Positions 34,606 to 43,647 of a DNA stretch of 48,853 nucleotides are shown here, piece after piece (within the stretch, counting starts at the first letter, position 1; every line of letters begins with the position of its first letter). The translations under genes and the position numbers were made by a program. Source of the DNA: Bacteroidales bacterium (lineage in GTDB: Bacteria; Bacteroidota; Bacteroidia; Bacteroidales; VadinHA17); the NCBI GenBank assembly GCA_021738535.1, contig JAIPBU010000029.1, positions 1 through 48,853 of the forward strand, in the 5' to 3' direction. Below the pieces are notes generated by a model. It did no database searches. It was not told where the DNA came from and saw only the letters and a program-made list of their open reading frames with translations.

Positions 34606-35091
34606 ATGATGAAATTTGAGTTTAAAGCTATAGGATTCATTCGCACGAGCAACAGGGAAATAGAGGGAACACCTATTCAACCCGTATATGCGCGGGATGA
34701 AACAGGCAAAGCAGAAATACTCCTGGAATATATCCCTGGAATAAAAGATCTTGAGGGATTTTCTCATATTATTATTATATATGTATTTGACCGTCACAGG
34801 AGAGGCGATTTTAAACTTCATACAAAGCCCTATCTCGACACAAAAGCAAGGGGAGTTTTCTCCACCAGGGCTCCAAAAAGACCTAATAACATAGGTATGT
34901 CTGTTGTCAGGCTTGAACAGATAAGTAACAATATGATTTTCTTTTCAGGTGCAGATATGCTGGACAATACCCCGATACTGGATATTAAGCCTTTCGTTCC
35001 GGATTTTGATGCTGCAAATAACTGCAGAACAGGATGGCTTGAGGGTAAAATAAACATTGAAGATAAAAAAAGAGCAGATGACAGGTTCTGA
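34606..35091 (+). CDS. trmO: tRNA (adenine(37)-N6)-methyltransferase TrmO
   Basis: This 161-residue TrmO (YaeB/TsaA) protein methylates N6 of threonylcarbamoyl-A37 in tRNA using S-adenosylmethionine. It shows IGFIRTSN (9-16), GTPIQP (21-26), YVFDRHR (59-65), RGVFSTRAPKRPN (82-94) and PILDIKPF. The conserved RPNPIG motif reads RPNNIG here (N95 for Pro). I use ATG 34606; ATG 34609 is possible, and TTG 34588 lies in the -7 box. It is about the length of a bare TrmO domain. Photolyase starts inside its last codons. Its substrate base is made by TsaD (5247-6266). Confidence 0.9.
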   Translation: MMKFEFKAIGFIRTSNREIEGTPIQPVYARDETGKAEILLEYIPGIKDLEGFSHIIIIYVFDRHRRGDFKLHTKPYLDTKARGVFSTRAPKRPNNIGMSVVRLEQISNNMIFFSGADMLDNTPILDIKPFVPDFDAANNCRTGWLEGKINIEDKKRADDRF

Positions 35092-36436
35092 TTATATTCT
35101 TACAGACAATTACCGGTATGAGTTAAATGAGCTTGAAACGAATGATATCTCTATCTTCTGGATGAGAAGGGATTTAAGACTTGATGATAATACAGCACTA
35201 AGCCAGGCCCTTAAAAGCGGAAAGGGAACAATTATCCTTTTCATATTTGATAATGATATTTTAAGCAATCTGAAAAAGGATGATGCAAGGGTTTCCTTTA
35301 TCTATGATTCATTAAAAAGTATTAACAAATCATTATCCGGGTATAATAGCTCTCTGTTGATCCTGAAGGGTAACTGCATGAAATGCTGGAAGGACATCGT
35401 AACAGAATTAAATATAAAATCTGTTTATTGTAATCGCGATTATGAACCATATGCCAGGCAAAGAGACAGTGAGATTGAAGAATTACTTAAATCCATGGGG
35501 ATTGAATTTCACAGCTATAAAGACCAGGTAATATATGAAAAAGATGAAGTTGTCAAAAATGATTCGTTGCCCTATACTGTTTTTACACCCTACAGCAAAA
35601 AATGGATGAGCAGGCTTCAGCAAAACGGCATACCTGAAGAACAAAGATCAGCAGACTTACTTAAACATCTTGTTAAAGTCAATTTTTCAATGCCGGACAT
35701 CCGGGAAACCGGTTTCAAAAAATCACCATTGAAACCCTTTAAATTCCGTCCGGAACATATCAATGATTATGATAAACACAGAGATATACCTTCCCTGGAT
35801 GCAACCAGTTTTGCAGGCACATACCTGAGATTCGGTACAATAAGTATACGACAACTGGTAAAAACAGCCTGGATGGTTAATAAGGTATATCTGGATGAAC
35901 TGATATGGCGCGAGTTTTTTATGCAGATACTTTATCATTTTCCACATGTAAGCGGAAATAGCTTCAGGTCAAAATATGACAATATACAATGGGTTAATGA
36001 CACTGAATTGTTTAACAGGTGGTGCACGGGTAAAACAGGTTACCCGATCGTGGATGCGGGGATGAGACAACTGAATGTAACAGGCTATATGCACAACAGG
36101 GTCAGAATGATAACTGCCTCTTTCCTTTGTAAACACCTTCTGACTGACTGGCGGTGGGGAGAAAAATATTTTGCTCAAAAACTTTTTGATTTTGAATTAT
36201 CATCAAATAATGGAAACTGGCAATGGGCTGCCGGATCAGGTTGTGATGCAGCACCATATTTCAGGGTATTTAACCCATGGCAGCAGACAAAAAAATTTGA
36301 CAGGGATAGTGTATACATAAAAAAATGGATACCCGAATATGGTACACCGGATTATCCTGAACCGGTAATTGATCATAAGTATGCCCGGAACAGGGCGATT
36401 GAAACATACAAGCATTATTTAAAACAGAATAACTAG
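35078..36436 (+). CDS. Deoxyribodipyrimidine photolyase (cryptochrome/photolyase family)
   Basis: The 452-residue flavoprotein has the N-terminal antenna domain beginning IFWMRRDLRLDDN (about 27-39) and the C-terminal FAD domain with GTYLRFGTISIRQL, WREFFMQILYHFP, MRQLNVTGYMHNRVRM and NGNWQWAAGSGCDAAPYFRVFNP, the signature of class I CPD photolyases. It would use blue light to split pyrimidine dimers. The ATG at 35078 overlaps the trmO stop by 14 nt, and the FkbM gene follows after 5 nt, giving a trmO-photolyase-fkbM operon. A cobalamin-type MerR regulator lies 2.7 kb downstream. Confidence 0.94.
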   Translation: MTGSDYILTDNYRYELNELETNDISIFWMRRDLRLDDNTALSQALKSGKGTIILFIFDNDILSNLKKDDARVSFIYDSLKSINKSLSGYNSSLLILKGNCMKCWKDIVTELNIKSVYCNRDYEPYARQRDSEIEELLKSMGIEFHSYKDQVIYEKDEVVKNDSLPYTVFTPYSKKWMSRLQQNGIPEEQRSADLLKHLVKVNFSMPDIRETGFKKSPLKPFKFRPEHINDYDKHRDIPSLDATSFAGTYLRFGTISIRQLVKTAWMVNKVYLDELIWREFFMQILYHFPHVSGNSFRSKYDNIQWVNDTELFNRWCTGKTGYPIVDAGMRQLNVTGYMHNRVRMITASFLCKHLLTDWRWGEKYFAQKLFDFELSSNNGNWQWAAGSGCDAAPYFRVFNPWQQTKKFDRDSVYIKKWIPEYGTPDYPEPVIDHKYARNRAIETYKHYLKQNN

Positions 36437-36441
36437 AAAGA

Positions 36442-37239
36442 ATGTCTTTAAAAAAATTGTTTAAAAGAAATACTCATAACGGTTTTTTCCGTGCCCTGGG
36501 AGATTTTGGTCTTGTAATTAGAAGGTTTTATGAAAACAGGAATCATGATATCCACAGCAACGGTGAACTTACAGTTATAAAGAAGCTGGCAAAACTGGAA
36601 CCTTCCGTAATAATCGACGGAGGAGCAAATACCGGCAGGTATTCAATGATATTGAATAAGCACTGCAAAGATGCCACGATTTACTCACTTGAACCGGTAA
36701 AAAGTACTTTCAATATTCTAAGTGATAATACTGAAAAAATACCTGAAATAAATCCAGTAAACAAAGGCTTGTTTTCCTCATCAATTGAGAAAGAAATAAA
36801 CATTTTTCCATCACATACACACTCATCCCTCTACGATATTAAAGGAGTACCTTATAGTAAGGTGGAACAGTGCAGGATAAGCCTTATTGATGGTGATACT
36901 TTGCTTAATACACTCGGAATTGAAAGAGCAGACTTCATAAAGCTTGATCTTGAAGGCTCCGAATATGAGGCATTGCTTGGCTTTAAGGAAGCATTCAGTA
37001 AAGGCAACATACGAATGGTACAGTTTGAATATGGTTATATCAACATAACAACCCGCAAACTGTTAATTGACTTCTACGATTTCTTCGAACAATACGGTTA
37101 CCAGGTCGGCAAAATCTTTCCCAAAAGCGTTGAATTCAGACCCTATAAATTCAAATATGAAGATTTTATAGGACCTAACTTTATTGCTGTGCGGAAAAAA
37201 GATAAGGAATTGATTAATCTGCTTTCCATCGGGAAATAG
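36442..37239 (+). CDS. FkbM-family methyltransferase
   Basis: This 265-residue SAM-dependent methyltransferase has motif I VIIDGGANTGRYSMIL (about 52-67), the SLEPV segment after strand 2 and the FIKLDLEGSEYEALLGF signature (about 165-181). FkbM enzymes usually O-methylate sugars or small metabolites; the substrate is unknown. It is 5 nt downstream of photolyase and so co-transcribed with it, an unusual pairing. Confidence 0.87.
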   Translation: MSLKKLFKRNTHNGFFRALGDFGLVIRRFYENRNHDIHSNGELTVIKKLAKLEPSVIIDGGANTGRYSMILNKHCKDATIYSLEPVKSTFNILSDNTEKIPEINPVNKGLFSSSIEKEINIFPSHTHSSLYDIKGVPYSKVEQCRISLIDGDTLLNTLGIERADFIKLDLEGSEYEALLGFKEAFSKGNIRMVQFEYGYINITTRKLLIDFYDFFEQYGYQVGKIFPKSVEFRPYKFKYEDFIGPNFIAVRKKDKELINLLSIGK

Positions 37240-37383
37240 TATATCTGTACACTTCTTCACTTAATCCTCAGTCTGTTTGGGATCCTGGTCCTGTATATAT
37301 ATTATATTTATGCTTATTATCTCGTATCTATTAATTATTTTTAGGCCGTTTTTACTTTTACCCGGATCGATTAATTACATCTG

Positions 37384-37941
37384 ATGAATAAGAAAGGGAA
37401 GATTCGCAAACACTGGTTTTATATCTGGATAATATTAATAGTTATAATACTCAGCCTTTATTTCACACATAAAGAATGGTTTGACCTGAGTTTTCTTAAA
37501 GCATATTCAGACGATAACAAGCTGCTGGTAACCGTGGTATATCTTGCTGTATTATCTCTTATCGGTCTAACTTTTCTTCCTTCCACCCCTTTTGCCATGG
37601 CCGGTCTGCTCTTTTTTCCTCCAGCCGAAGCATACGTTATTAATATTACAGGCATAATAACATCTACAACAATAGTTTACTATTTCACTCGCTTCCTTGG
37701 ACTGGACGGGTGGATCGAAAGGAGATTTCCAAGGCAGATACAAAAAACAAAAGATGCACTTAGCAGGAAAGAACTGCCGATAATTGCCGGGTGGAGTTTT
37801 TTCCCCGTTGTACCTACCGACCTGATCATTTATGTAAGCAGCACTCTTCGTATTCCGTATGTAAAATGTCTATTCGGTGTTCTGATTGGAGAAGGACTGC
37901 TTAATGCTCTGTATATTTTCTCGATTGATTTCCTGGTCTGA
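37384..37941 (+). CDS. VTT-domain (TVP38/TMEM64, DedA-like) membrane protein
   Basis: The 185-residue protein has about five hydrophobic segments. The VTT core runs from LIGLTFLPSTPFAMAGLLFF (re-entrant loop with Pro) through GIITSTTIVYYFTRFLG to WSFFPVVPTDLIIYVSS. The family includes lipid scramblases and DedA proteins with roles in membrane homeostasis. A basic N-terminus (MNKKGKIRKHW) suggests a cytoplasmic start. The 144 nt upstream hold only AT-rich promoter-like sequence. Confidence 0.82.
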   Translation: MNKKGKIRKHWFYIWIILIVIILSLYFTHKEWFDLSFLKAYSDDNKLLVTVVYLAVLSLIGLTFLPSTPFAMAGLLFFPPAEAYVINITGIITSTTIVYYFTRFLGLDGWIERRFPRQIQKTKDALSRKELPIIAGWSFFPVVPTDLIIYVSSTLRIPYVKCLFGVLIGEGLLNALYIFSIDFLV

Positions 37942-37994
37942 AAACAGTCCGGGTTTTTGTTCCATTAACCGGGGCTGGATTAATCAGAAAATTT

Positions 37995-38002
37995 TACTTT
38001 TG
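37995..38002 (+). promoter_or_regulatory. -7 box of porin-like gene
   Basis: TACTTTTG, exact TAnnTTTG, 45 bp before the ATG at 38047. There is no well-spaced TTG upstream. Confidence 0.4.
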
Positions 38003-38046
38003 TCCTAAAATATCATCTATTCACTGTTTTGGGCAAAATTCAGATT

Positions 38047-39132
38047 ATGAACAGATTTTTATCACTGTTAATTGGTTTAACTATTCCTTTTTTACATGCT
38101 TTATCCCAGGAATCAGGAAATACGGGAAATGACGGGACACTAATAAGAAATACCACGATTTCAGGTGAATGGTTCCTGGGATTCGGATACAATGATTATA
38201 CCGAAATAAGTACATTCCATCTCAAACGGGGCTACTTCACGATCAGGACAAAACTGAACGATATGTTCTCTGTCAGGTACACCCAGGATATTACTACTGA
38301 TGTGGAAGGAAGTGACATGGGAAATGTTGAAATGCGACTGAAATATCTTTTACTTGATATCAATTTTGATAAGACCTCCTTCCTTAAGAATACACACCTG
38401 GAGCTTGGCCTGGTACACAGGCCATGGCTTGAATATGAACAAAAGCTTACAGGGTACAGGGTACAGGGGAAAATGTTCAGCGACAGGTACCACCTGGTTA
38501 GTTCAGCGGATTTTGGAATTACTTATGGAGGGCTCCTCGGAGAAAAAATGGATGAGGATTACCAGGAGCGCTACGGTTCATATTACCCGGGACGGTATGG
38601 AAGTTTTTGCCTAGGTGTTTATAATGGCGGAGGGTACCATGCCCTTGAAGAAAATAACAACAAGATAGTCGAAGGCAGATTGACAATAAGGCCCCTGCCC
38701 GATCACTTGCCCGGAGTACAATGTACGTATACCTTTTCTTACGGTAAATCAAATACAAGTTTAAATGAATCCAGGTATGCACTTAACATCTTCCATATTG
38801 CATCCATTAGTGAAAGCCATAAACTAATGCTACAGTATTACACGGGAAAGGGTGGTTATAATGGTCAATACATTAATGATGAGGGAATATCTCTTGCAAA
38901 TGAAGGATTTTCAGGATTTGCGGAATTAATGATACCAAAAACAAGTTTTTCTCTTTTCTCCCGCTATGACAGGCTAATCTCACACCAGGAAACTGACATT
39001 AGTAAACAAACCTTTATTGCAGGGCTAGCCTACCGTTTTCTGCGGAATAAGGTATTGTTTAACTATGATCACAGCGATTCTGACGGTGCAATTACAAATA
39101 TCTATGAGATAGCACTGGAAATAAATTTTTAA
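38047..39132 (+). CDS. Porin-like outer-membrane beta-barrel protein
   Basis: The 361-residue protein has a signal peptide (1-21, cleavage near ALSQE) and alternating amphipathic strands through to a C-terminal Phe (EIALEINF), the usual barrel-assembly signal. Strands such as HLKRGYFTIRTKLNDMFSVRYTQ and GEWFLGFGY resemble phosphate-selective porin O/P-like proteins of Bacteroidota. What it passes is unknown. I use ATG 38047 because it gives a clean signal peptide; TTG 38029 is less likely. It converges on the MerR gene (19 nt). Confidence 0.7.
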   Translation: MNRFLSLLIGLTIPFLHALSQESGNTGNDGTLIRNTTISGEWFLGFGYNDYTEISTFHLKRGYFTIRTKLNDMFSVRYTQDITTDVEGSDMGNVEMRLKYLLLDINFDKTSFLKNTHLELGLVHRPWLEYEQKLTGYRVQGKMFSDRYHLVSSADFGITYGGLLGEKMDEDYQERYGSYYPGRYGSFCLGVYNGGGYHALEENNNKIVEGRLTIRPLPDHLPGVQCTYTFSYGKSNTSLNESRYALNIFHIASISESHKLMLQYYTGKGGYNGQYINDEGISLANEGFSGFAELMIPKTSFSLFSRYDRLISHQETDISKQTFIAGLAYRFLRNKVLFNYDHSDSDGAITNIYEIALEINF

Positions 39133-39151
39133 AATACCGGTCAATTAAATA

Positions 39152-40033
39152 TCAGGAATCTACAATCTCAATGAATTCTTCAGATGTGCTTACACAGATA
39201 ATATTTGAAGGCAGATCCGTTCCAACATCCTTTGCAAGATTACCGCTGACAATAATCTTACTGTCACTGAAACTTTCGGACAAATCTTTTAAATACTTAT
39301 CCCTGTCCTTAGCAGCAATTTCTGTATAGGCAGCGGTTACAATAAAGTCTGCCGGCCATATATCAACCGAACGCCTGACGGAGTCAAGCGGTGTTACCGG
39401 TCCAAGGTATAATACTTCATGACCATATTTCCTGGCAAGGTAAGTCATAAAAAGCAAGCCAAGCTCATGCATCTCATTCTCAGGCAAAAAGAGAAGGATT
39501 TTACTTGCATCGTTTCTCTTGATTACCTGTGCATCAATATTAGAAATCAGTTTTTGACGGATAAGATTTGTAACAAAATGCTCCTGCCCAGGGGTTATTG
39601 AGCCTGTGATCCAAAGCATTCCGACCCTGTGAAGGAAAGGAAAGATAATACTGGTAAAAGTGTCCACGAACCCCCTGTTGAGTATTAAACGTGTGACTAA
39701 CTCGTTAAAAGACAGTTCATCAAGATTTATCATTGCAACTACAAGCGACTCAATCTGGGTATCGGTTTGAGAAGGATCCTGTGACATATATGCCACCTTC
39801 TCCTGGATCTCTGAAACACTGAGTGATGCAATTTTGGATATTTTGAAACCATTGCGGTTAAGGATTGAAATATTAATAAGTTTTTTAAGATCCTCATCAC
39901 TGTACCTGCGCCTGTTAGTATCTGTACGTCCGGGATCAACAATATCATACCTCTTCTCCCATATCCTGATTGTATGGGCTTTTATTCCTGATAGCCTCTC
40001 CAGATCTTTTATTGTATATTCTCCCATTGGCAT
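39152..40033 (-). CDS. MerR-family regulator with cobalamin-binding domain (CarH/LitR-like)
   Basis: The 293-residue protein has a MerR helix-turn-helix (YTIKDLERLSGIKAHTIRIWEKRY, about 6-29, with RRRYSDEDL), a helical four-bundle domain (about 92-165) and a B12-binding Rossmann domain (about 175-293). It keeps W141-x9-E151-H152 and the lower-ligand motif ExHxxG (H189). In Thermus CarH the upper cobalt ligand His132 directly follows the Trp; here that position is Ile142. It is therefore probably B12-binding, but CarH-style photochemistry is doubtful. Possible targets include the photolyase operon. Starts at 40033 and 40027 (third codon) are both feasible. Confidence 0.88.
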   Translation of the reverse strand: MPMGEYTIKDLERLSGIKAHTIRIWEKRYDIVDPGRTDTNRRRYSDEDLKKLINISILNRNGFKISKIASLSVSEIQEKVAYMSQDPSQTDTQIESLVVAMINLDELSFNELVTRLILNRGFVDTFTSIIFPFLHRVGMLWITGSITPGQEHFVTNLIRQKLISNIDAQVIKRNDASKILLFLPENEMHELGLLFMTYLARKYGHEVLYLGPVTPLDSVRRSVDIWPADFIVTAAYTEIAAKDRDKYLKDLSESFSDSKIIVSGNLAKDVGTDLPSNIICVSTSEEFIEIVDS

Positions 40034-40098
40034 GATATTGATGTTTTAAATATAATACTACTTTTTAAACAGAAAAAATGAGTGTTGTTTTTTAAAAG

Positions 40099-40126
40099 AA
40101 AAGCTGCTTGTGGCTAAGCAGCTTTT
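40099..40126 (-). terminator. Terminator of the FAS1 gene
   Basis: AAAAGCTGCTT pairs perfectly over 11 bp with AAGCAGCTTTT around a 6-nt loop. Read leftward it ends in TTTTCTTTT, and it sits about 24 nt after the FAS1 stop codon. Read rightward it is also followed by T-rich DNA, so it may be bidirectional. Confidence 0.85.
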
Positions 40127-40149
40127 CTTGTTAAATTAAGTTGTTTCTA

Positions 40150-42309
40150 TCATTTTTTGGAGCCAGGTAATATAACCTGGTCTATTACGTGAATAACTCC
40201 ATTGGTTCCTAATACGTCGGTCGCTGTTACATTGGCATCAGCATTGGTACCATCTGTCAGTGTAACGCCATCATTTGTAAAGTTTACAGTAAATGTTGCA
40301 CCGTCTGATAGAGTTGTTGCTAACAGTGCATCTTCAAGATCAGTTGAGAATACCCTTAAACCAAGCACATGGTAGAGCAGTATTGCTTCAAGGGTAGCAT
40401 CGTCAACATCAGCCGGTCCACTTACCCCAAGACCTGCATATAGGGCATCAAATGCTGCATCTGTAGGAGCAAATACCGTGAACGGTCCATCTCCCTGGAG
40501 GGTGCTGACAAGACCCGCTTCTGTAAGTGCATCGGCAAGCTTACTGAAACCCTGGGCTATTGCTATCGCAACTATATCCTCTGAAGGTGGTACCAGGGTA
40601 CGGTCAATTACATGAACCACACCATTTGCGTCACCATTTCCTTCTGAAGGATCTATATCTGTAGCAGTTACTTTGGAAGTTCCATTAATAAATACTCCAC
40701 CGCCTTTATTAGACAGATAGAAGTCTCCTCCAACAGTTGTTACTTTTGCTGGAGCTGCAGCAGCTGTAGAAGGAAGATCCGTACTCATCACAACACCATC
40801 AACAAGGTGATAAGGAAGAACTGCGTTCAATACATCAGCTGCAGGTAATTCGGTTATACCGGCTGCTGTGAAGGCATCATTGGTTGGAGCAAATAATGTC
40901 ATTCCATTACCACTGGGGCCATCACCAAGTAATGTTGTAAGTATACCCGGATCAGCAGCTGTAACAGCAGCTATAAGAGTAGTGAAGCTCTTGTTGAAAT
41001 ATGCCGGCTCAACAATCGTATTAACAAACTGCAGTACTGAGGGAGGCACGAGAACACCGTCCATTATGTGTACAACACCATTACTGGTTACTGCATCGGC
41101 AGTATTAATACCTGTACCACTGATCAGAAATTCTGATCCTGACAATGTTACTTCAATGTCTTCCTGGTTCAAGGTTGCTGCAGTAAGACCGTCTGACAGG
41201 TCAGTACTGTACACTTCACTTGCAAGAACATGATACTGCAGTACAGATTTCAGGACAGCTTCAGGTACATCCTCAATGGATGTCTGGCCGATTACTGCTA
41301 ATAGTGCATCAAATGCCGCATTAGTTGGAGCAAAGACTGTGTAAGTACCTGTCTCATCACTAAGTGCAGTAACAAGATCCGGATACATTGTCAGAACATC
41401 AACGAGTGTACTGAGATCAGCAGTCGCCTGAGCAGTTTCAACTATGTTCTTGGATGGCATTATAACTGCATCGATAGTATGAATCACACCGTTGGTAGCA
41501 GAAACATCAATAGGGCTTACAATATTGGCATCATCTATGGTTAATTCAGTGGCATCAACAGAAACATATTTACCTGAAAGAGTTTCGACATCACCTGTAC
41601 TGAGCATATCTGAAGTTACTTGACCTGAAACAACATGATAAAGCAATATCTCACTCAATCCTGCAACATCAGCAATATTATCTGTTGTTATACCTGCCGC
41701 ATTGAAAGCTGCATCAGTGGGAGCAAATACTGTAAAAGGTCCTTCTCCCTGTAGATCATCATCAAGGCCGGCAGCCACAAGACCAGCTGCAAGTACGTCG
41801 TAACCTGCACCTATGGCAGTCTGCACAAGATTTTGCGGAGGTGTGATCACAGCATCTATGGTATGTATAACACCATTACTCCCCTCAACATCGAAAGGGT
41901 TGACTATGCTGGCATCATTAATCATCAGCATATCAGCATCTATTTCAGCATCAGCACCACTTAACATGGTTACCGATCCTGATGTCAGATCAGCTGATAT
42001 GATTTTTCCGGAAATCACATGATACTTAAGAATGCTTTCCAGGCCATCAATCTCACCTACGTTAGTGGCAGTAATACCAGCTGCATTAAAAGCTGCATCG
42101 CTAGGGGCAAAGACAGTAAAAGGACCGGGTCCTTCAAGATCGTCAATAAGGCCGGCTTCTGTAAGAGCCGCAGCCAATACATTAAAACCATTATCAACTG
42201 CGAGGTCAACAATAGTTTCAGGATCTTCCTCAGGATCTTTTTCACAAGATGTGATTGTAAAAGCTCCTATAAGAGCAAGGCTTAAAATAATTAAATTTAA
42301 TTTTCTCAT
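40150..42309 (-). CDS. Surface lipoprotein with five FAS1 (fasciclin) domains
   Basis: The 719-residue protein has a lipoprotein signal (Cys in ITSCEKD, about residue 22) and five FAS1 domains of about 130-150 residues, each with the FAP(S/T)(D/N)xAF box and a terminal NGV(I/V)H(T/V)ID motif: about 30-165, 166-300, 301-440, 441-585 and 586-719. Domains 1, 2 and 5 are closest to one another; domain 4 has inserts. FAS1 proteins mediate adhesion and matrix contacts. I start at ATG 42309, which gives the lipobox signal; an in-frame ATG at 42351 would add 14 polar residues encoded by a CAAA repeat. It is transcribed alone, ending in the 40099-40126 hairpin. Confidence 0.92.
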   Translation of the reverse strand: MRKLNLIILSLALIGAFTITSCEKDPEEDPETIVDLAVDNGFNVLAAALTEAGLIDDLEGPGPFTVFAPSDAAFNAAGITATNVGEIDGLESILKYHVISGKIISADLTSGSVTMLSGADAEIDADMLMINDASIVNPFDVEGSNGVIHTIDAVITPPQNLVQTAIGAGYDVLAAGLVAAGLDDDLQGEGPFTVFAPTDAAFNAAGITTDNIADVAGLSEILLYHVVSGQVTSDMLSTGDVETLSGKYVSVDATELTIDDANIVSPIDVSATNGVIHTIDAVIMPSKNIVETAQATADLSTLVDVLTMYPDLVTALSDETGTYTVFAPTNAAFDALLAVIGQTSIEDVPEAVLKSVLQYHVLASEVYSTDLSDGLTAATLNQEDIEVTLSGSEFLISGTGINTADAVTSNGVVHIMDGVLVPPSVLQFVNTIVEPAYFNKSFTTLIAAVTAADPGILTTLLGDGPSGNGMTLFAPTNDAFTAAGITELPAADVLNAVLPYHLVDGVVMSTDLPSTAAAAPAKVTTVGGDFYLSNKGGGVFINGTSKVTATDIDPSEGNGDANGVVHVIDRTLVPPSEDIVAIAIAQGFSKLADALTEAGLVSTLQGDGPFTVFAPTDAAFDALYAGLGVSGPADVDDATLEAILLYHVLGLRVFSTDLEDALLATTLSDGATFTVNFTNDGVTLTDGTNADANVTATDVLGTNGVIHVIDQVILPGSKK

Positions 42310-42320
42310 AACTTGATGTT

Positions 42321-42356
42321 TTTGTTTGTTTGTTTGGTCAATAAACACCATCGTGG
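42321..42356 (-). promoter_or_regulatory. FAS1 leader with tetranucleotide repeat and hairpin
   Basis: Four TTTG units (42321-42336; CAAA in the mRNA) lie just before the FAS1 ATG, and AACACCA-TCG-TGGTGTT (42344-42360 region) forms a perfect 7-bp hairpin a little further upstream. Both lie in the expected 5' leader. Confidence 0.5.
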
Positions 42357-42413
42357 TGTTTTTTGTTCATTGTTTATGTTTATATATTAAACACTAATAA
42401 ATAAAATTATTTG

Positions 42414-42421
42414 TATATTTG
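42414..42421 (+). promoter_or_regulatory. -7 box upstream of YCII lipoprotein gene
   Basis: TATATTTG, exact TAnnTTTG, 82 bp before the ATG at 42503. No convincing -33 box. Confidence 0.35.
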
Positions 42422-42502
42422 GATATAATTCAGATCATCAGCATGTTTTGAATTATATTTATTTTAATATTTTTTAGATATTATTAAACAAAAAACATAT
42501 TA

Positions 42503-42982
42503 ATGAAAACTATTTATTACATTATTGTATTTATCCTGGTGCTGGTTTCGTGTAAAACGGTTAAAAATGACAGGATGGGTACCGGGGAAGTTACATCAGG
42601 ATATGATTCCCTGCTTGCAGCCGAGCTGGGTGCAGACAGCTATGGTATGAAAACATATGTAATGGCTTTCCTGATGCGGGGCAACAGTGAAGCAGCCGAT
42701 AGCACAACTGCGGCCAAACTGCAAAGAGCCCACCTCGATAATATAACCAGGCTGGCAGAAAATGGCAGTTTAATACTTGCCGGTCCGTTCATGGATGAGG
42801 GTGATTTCAGGGGCATATATATATTTAATGTATCATCTATCGATGAAGCCAGGGAACTGACCCGGTCCGACCCTGCCATCAGGGCCGGTGTTTTAAAAAT
42901 GGAGCTCCACCGATGGTATGGATCTGCAGTATTGCAGAAACTGAATGAGATCCACGCAACAATACAGTCTGACAGCATCTAA
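42503..42982 (+). CDS. Lipoprotein with YCII-related domain
   Basis: The 159-residue protein has a lipoprotein signal (Cys17 in LVSC), then a YCII fold: MKTYVMAFLMRGN, LQRAHLDNITRLAENGSLILAGPFMDEGDFRGIYIFNV and the DEARELTRSDPAIRAGVLKMELHRWYG tail. The His in AHLDNI and the Asp in the SDPA segment correspond to the conserved YCII positions. YCII proteins resemble small dienelactone/muconolactone-type enzymes, usually cytoplasmic; this one appears exported and lipid-anchored. Function is unknown. Confidence 0.82.
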   Translation: MKTIYYIIVFILVLVSCKTVKNDRMGTGEVTSGYDSLLAAELGADSYGMKTYVMAFLMRGNSEAADSTTAAKLQRAHLDNITRLAENGSLILAGPFMDEGDFRGIYIFNVSSIDEARELTRSDPAIRAGVLKMELHRWYGSAVLQKLNEIHATIQSDSI

Positions 42983-43089
42983 TTAAGTAATTAAGTCTGA
43001 ACCATCGGCAGGAGTTATTGTTAACCATAAAGATGCATATGCATATAAGCAATAAATACAGATTTTAATGACAACTTACGATATTTAAC

Positions 43090-43647
43090 ATGGAAACAGC
43101 AGAAATTATTGCAAACAGGTGGAGCCCCCGGGCTTTCACTGAAGTAAAAATGAACAGGGATGAAGTCAGATCCCTTTTTGAGGCTGCCCGCTGGGCTCCA
43201 TCAAGTATGAATGAGCAGCCCTGGAAGTATTATTATGCCCTCAGGGAAGACAGTGGTGAATTTGAAAAATTCCTGGATTGCCTGGTACCATTTAATCAAC
43301 AATGGGCAAAGAATGCCTCCCTGTTGATACTCAGCACGGCAAGAAGGCATTTTGTTTATAAAAACAAGCCTAACAGGCATGCTATGCATGATACGGGTGC
43401 TGCCAATTCTTTTATCTGCCTCCAGGCAAACGAACTTGGTTACCAGGCCCACCAGATGGGGGGATTCAAAGCCGGTGAAACATACAGGGCATTTAAGATT
43501 GACGAAAACGAATATGAGCTGGCAAGTTTCATTGCCGTAGGCAAACCGGGCGACCCCTCTATCCTGCCGGAAGACCTGAAAAAATCCGAGCTCTCCCCGA
43601 GAGAAAGAAAAAATATTGAGGAAATAGTGGATGGAATGATTGTATAA
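43090..43647 (+). CDS. Nitroreductase-family flavoprotein
   Basis: The 185-residue protein has the FMN-binding N-terminus (NRWSPRAFTEVKM, then LFEAARWAPSSMNEQPWKYYYA), a central helix and the C-terminal VGKPGDPSILPEDL. It is a short member of the NAD(P)H:FMN nitroreductase family, usually dimeric. It may reduce nitro compounds, quinones or flavins; the natural substrate is unknown. Between it and the upstream YCII gene is a 12-bp palindrome ATGCATATGCAT at 43033-43044. Confidence 0.88.
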   Translation: METAEIIANRWSPRAFTEVKMNRDEVRSLFEAARWAPSSMNEQPWKYYYALREDSGEFEKFLDCLVPFNQQWAKNASLLILSTARRHFVYKNKPNRHAMHDTGAANSFICLQANELGYQAHQMGGFKAGETYRAFKIDENEYELASFIAVGKPGDPSILPEDLKKSELSPRERKNIEEIVDGMIV

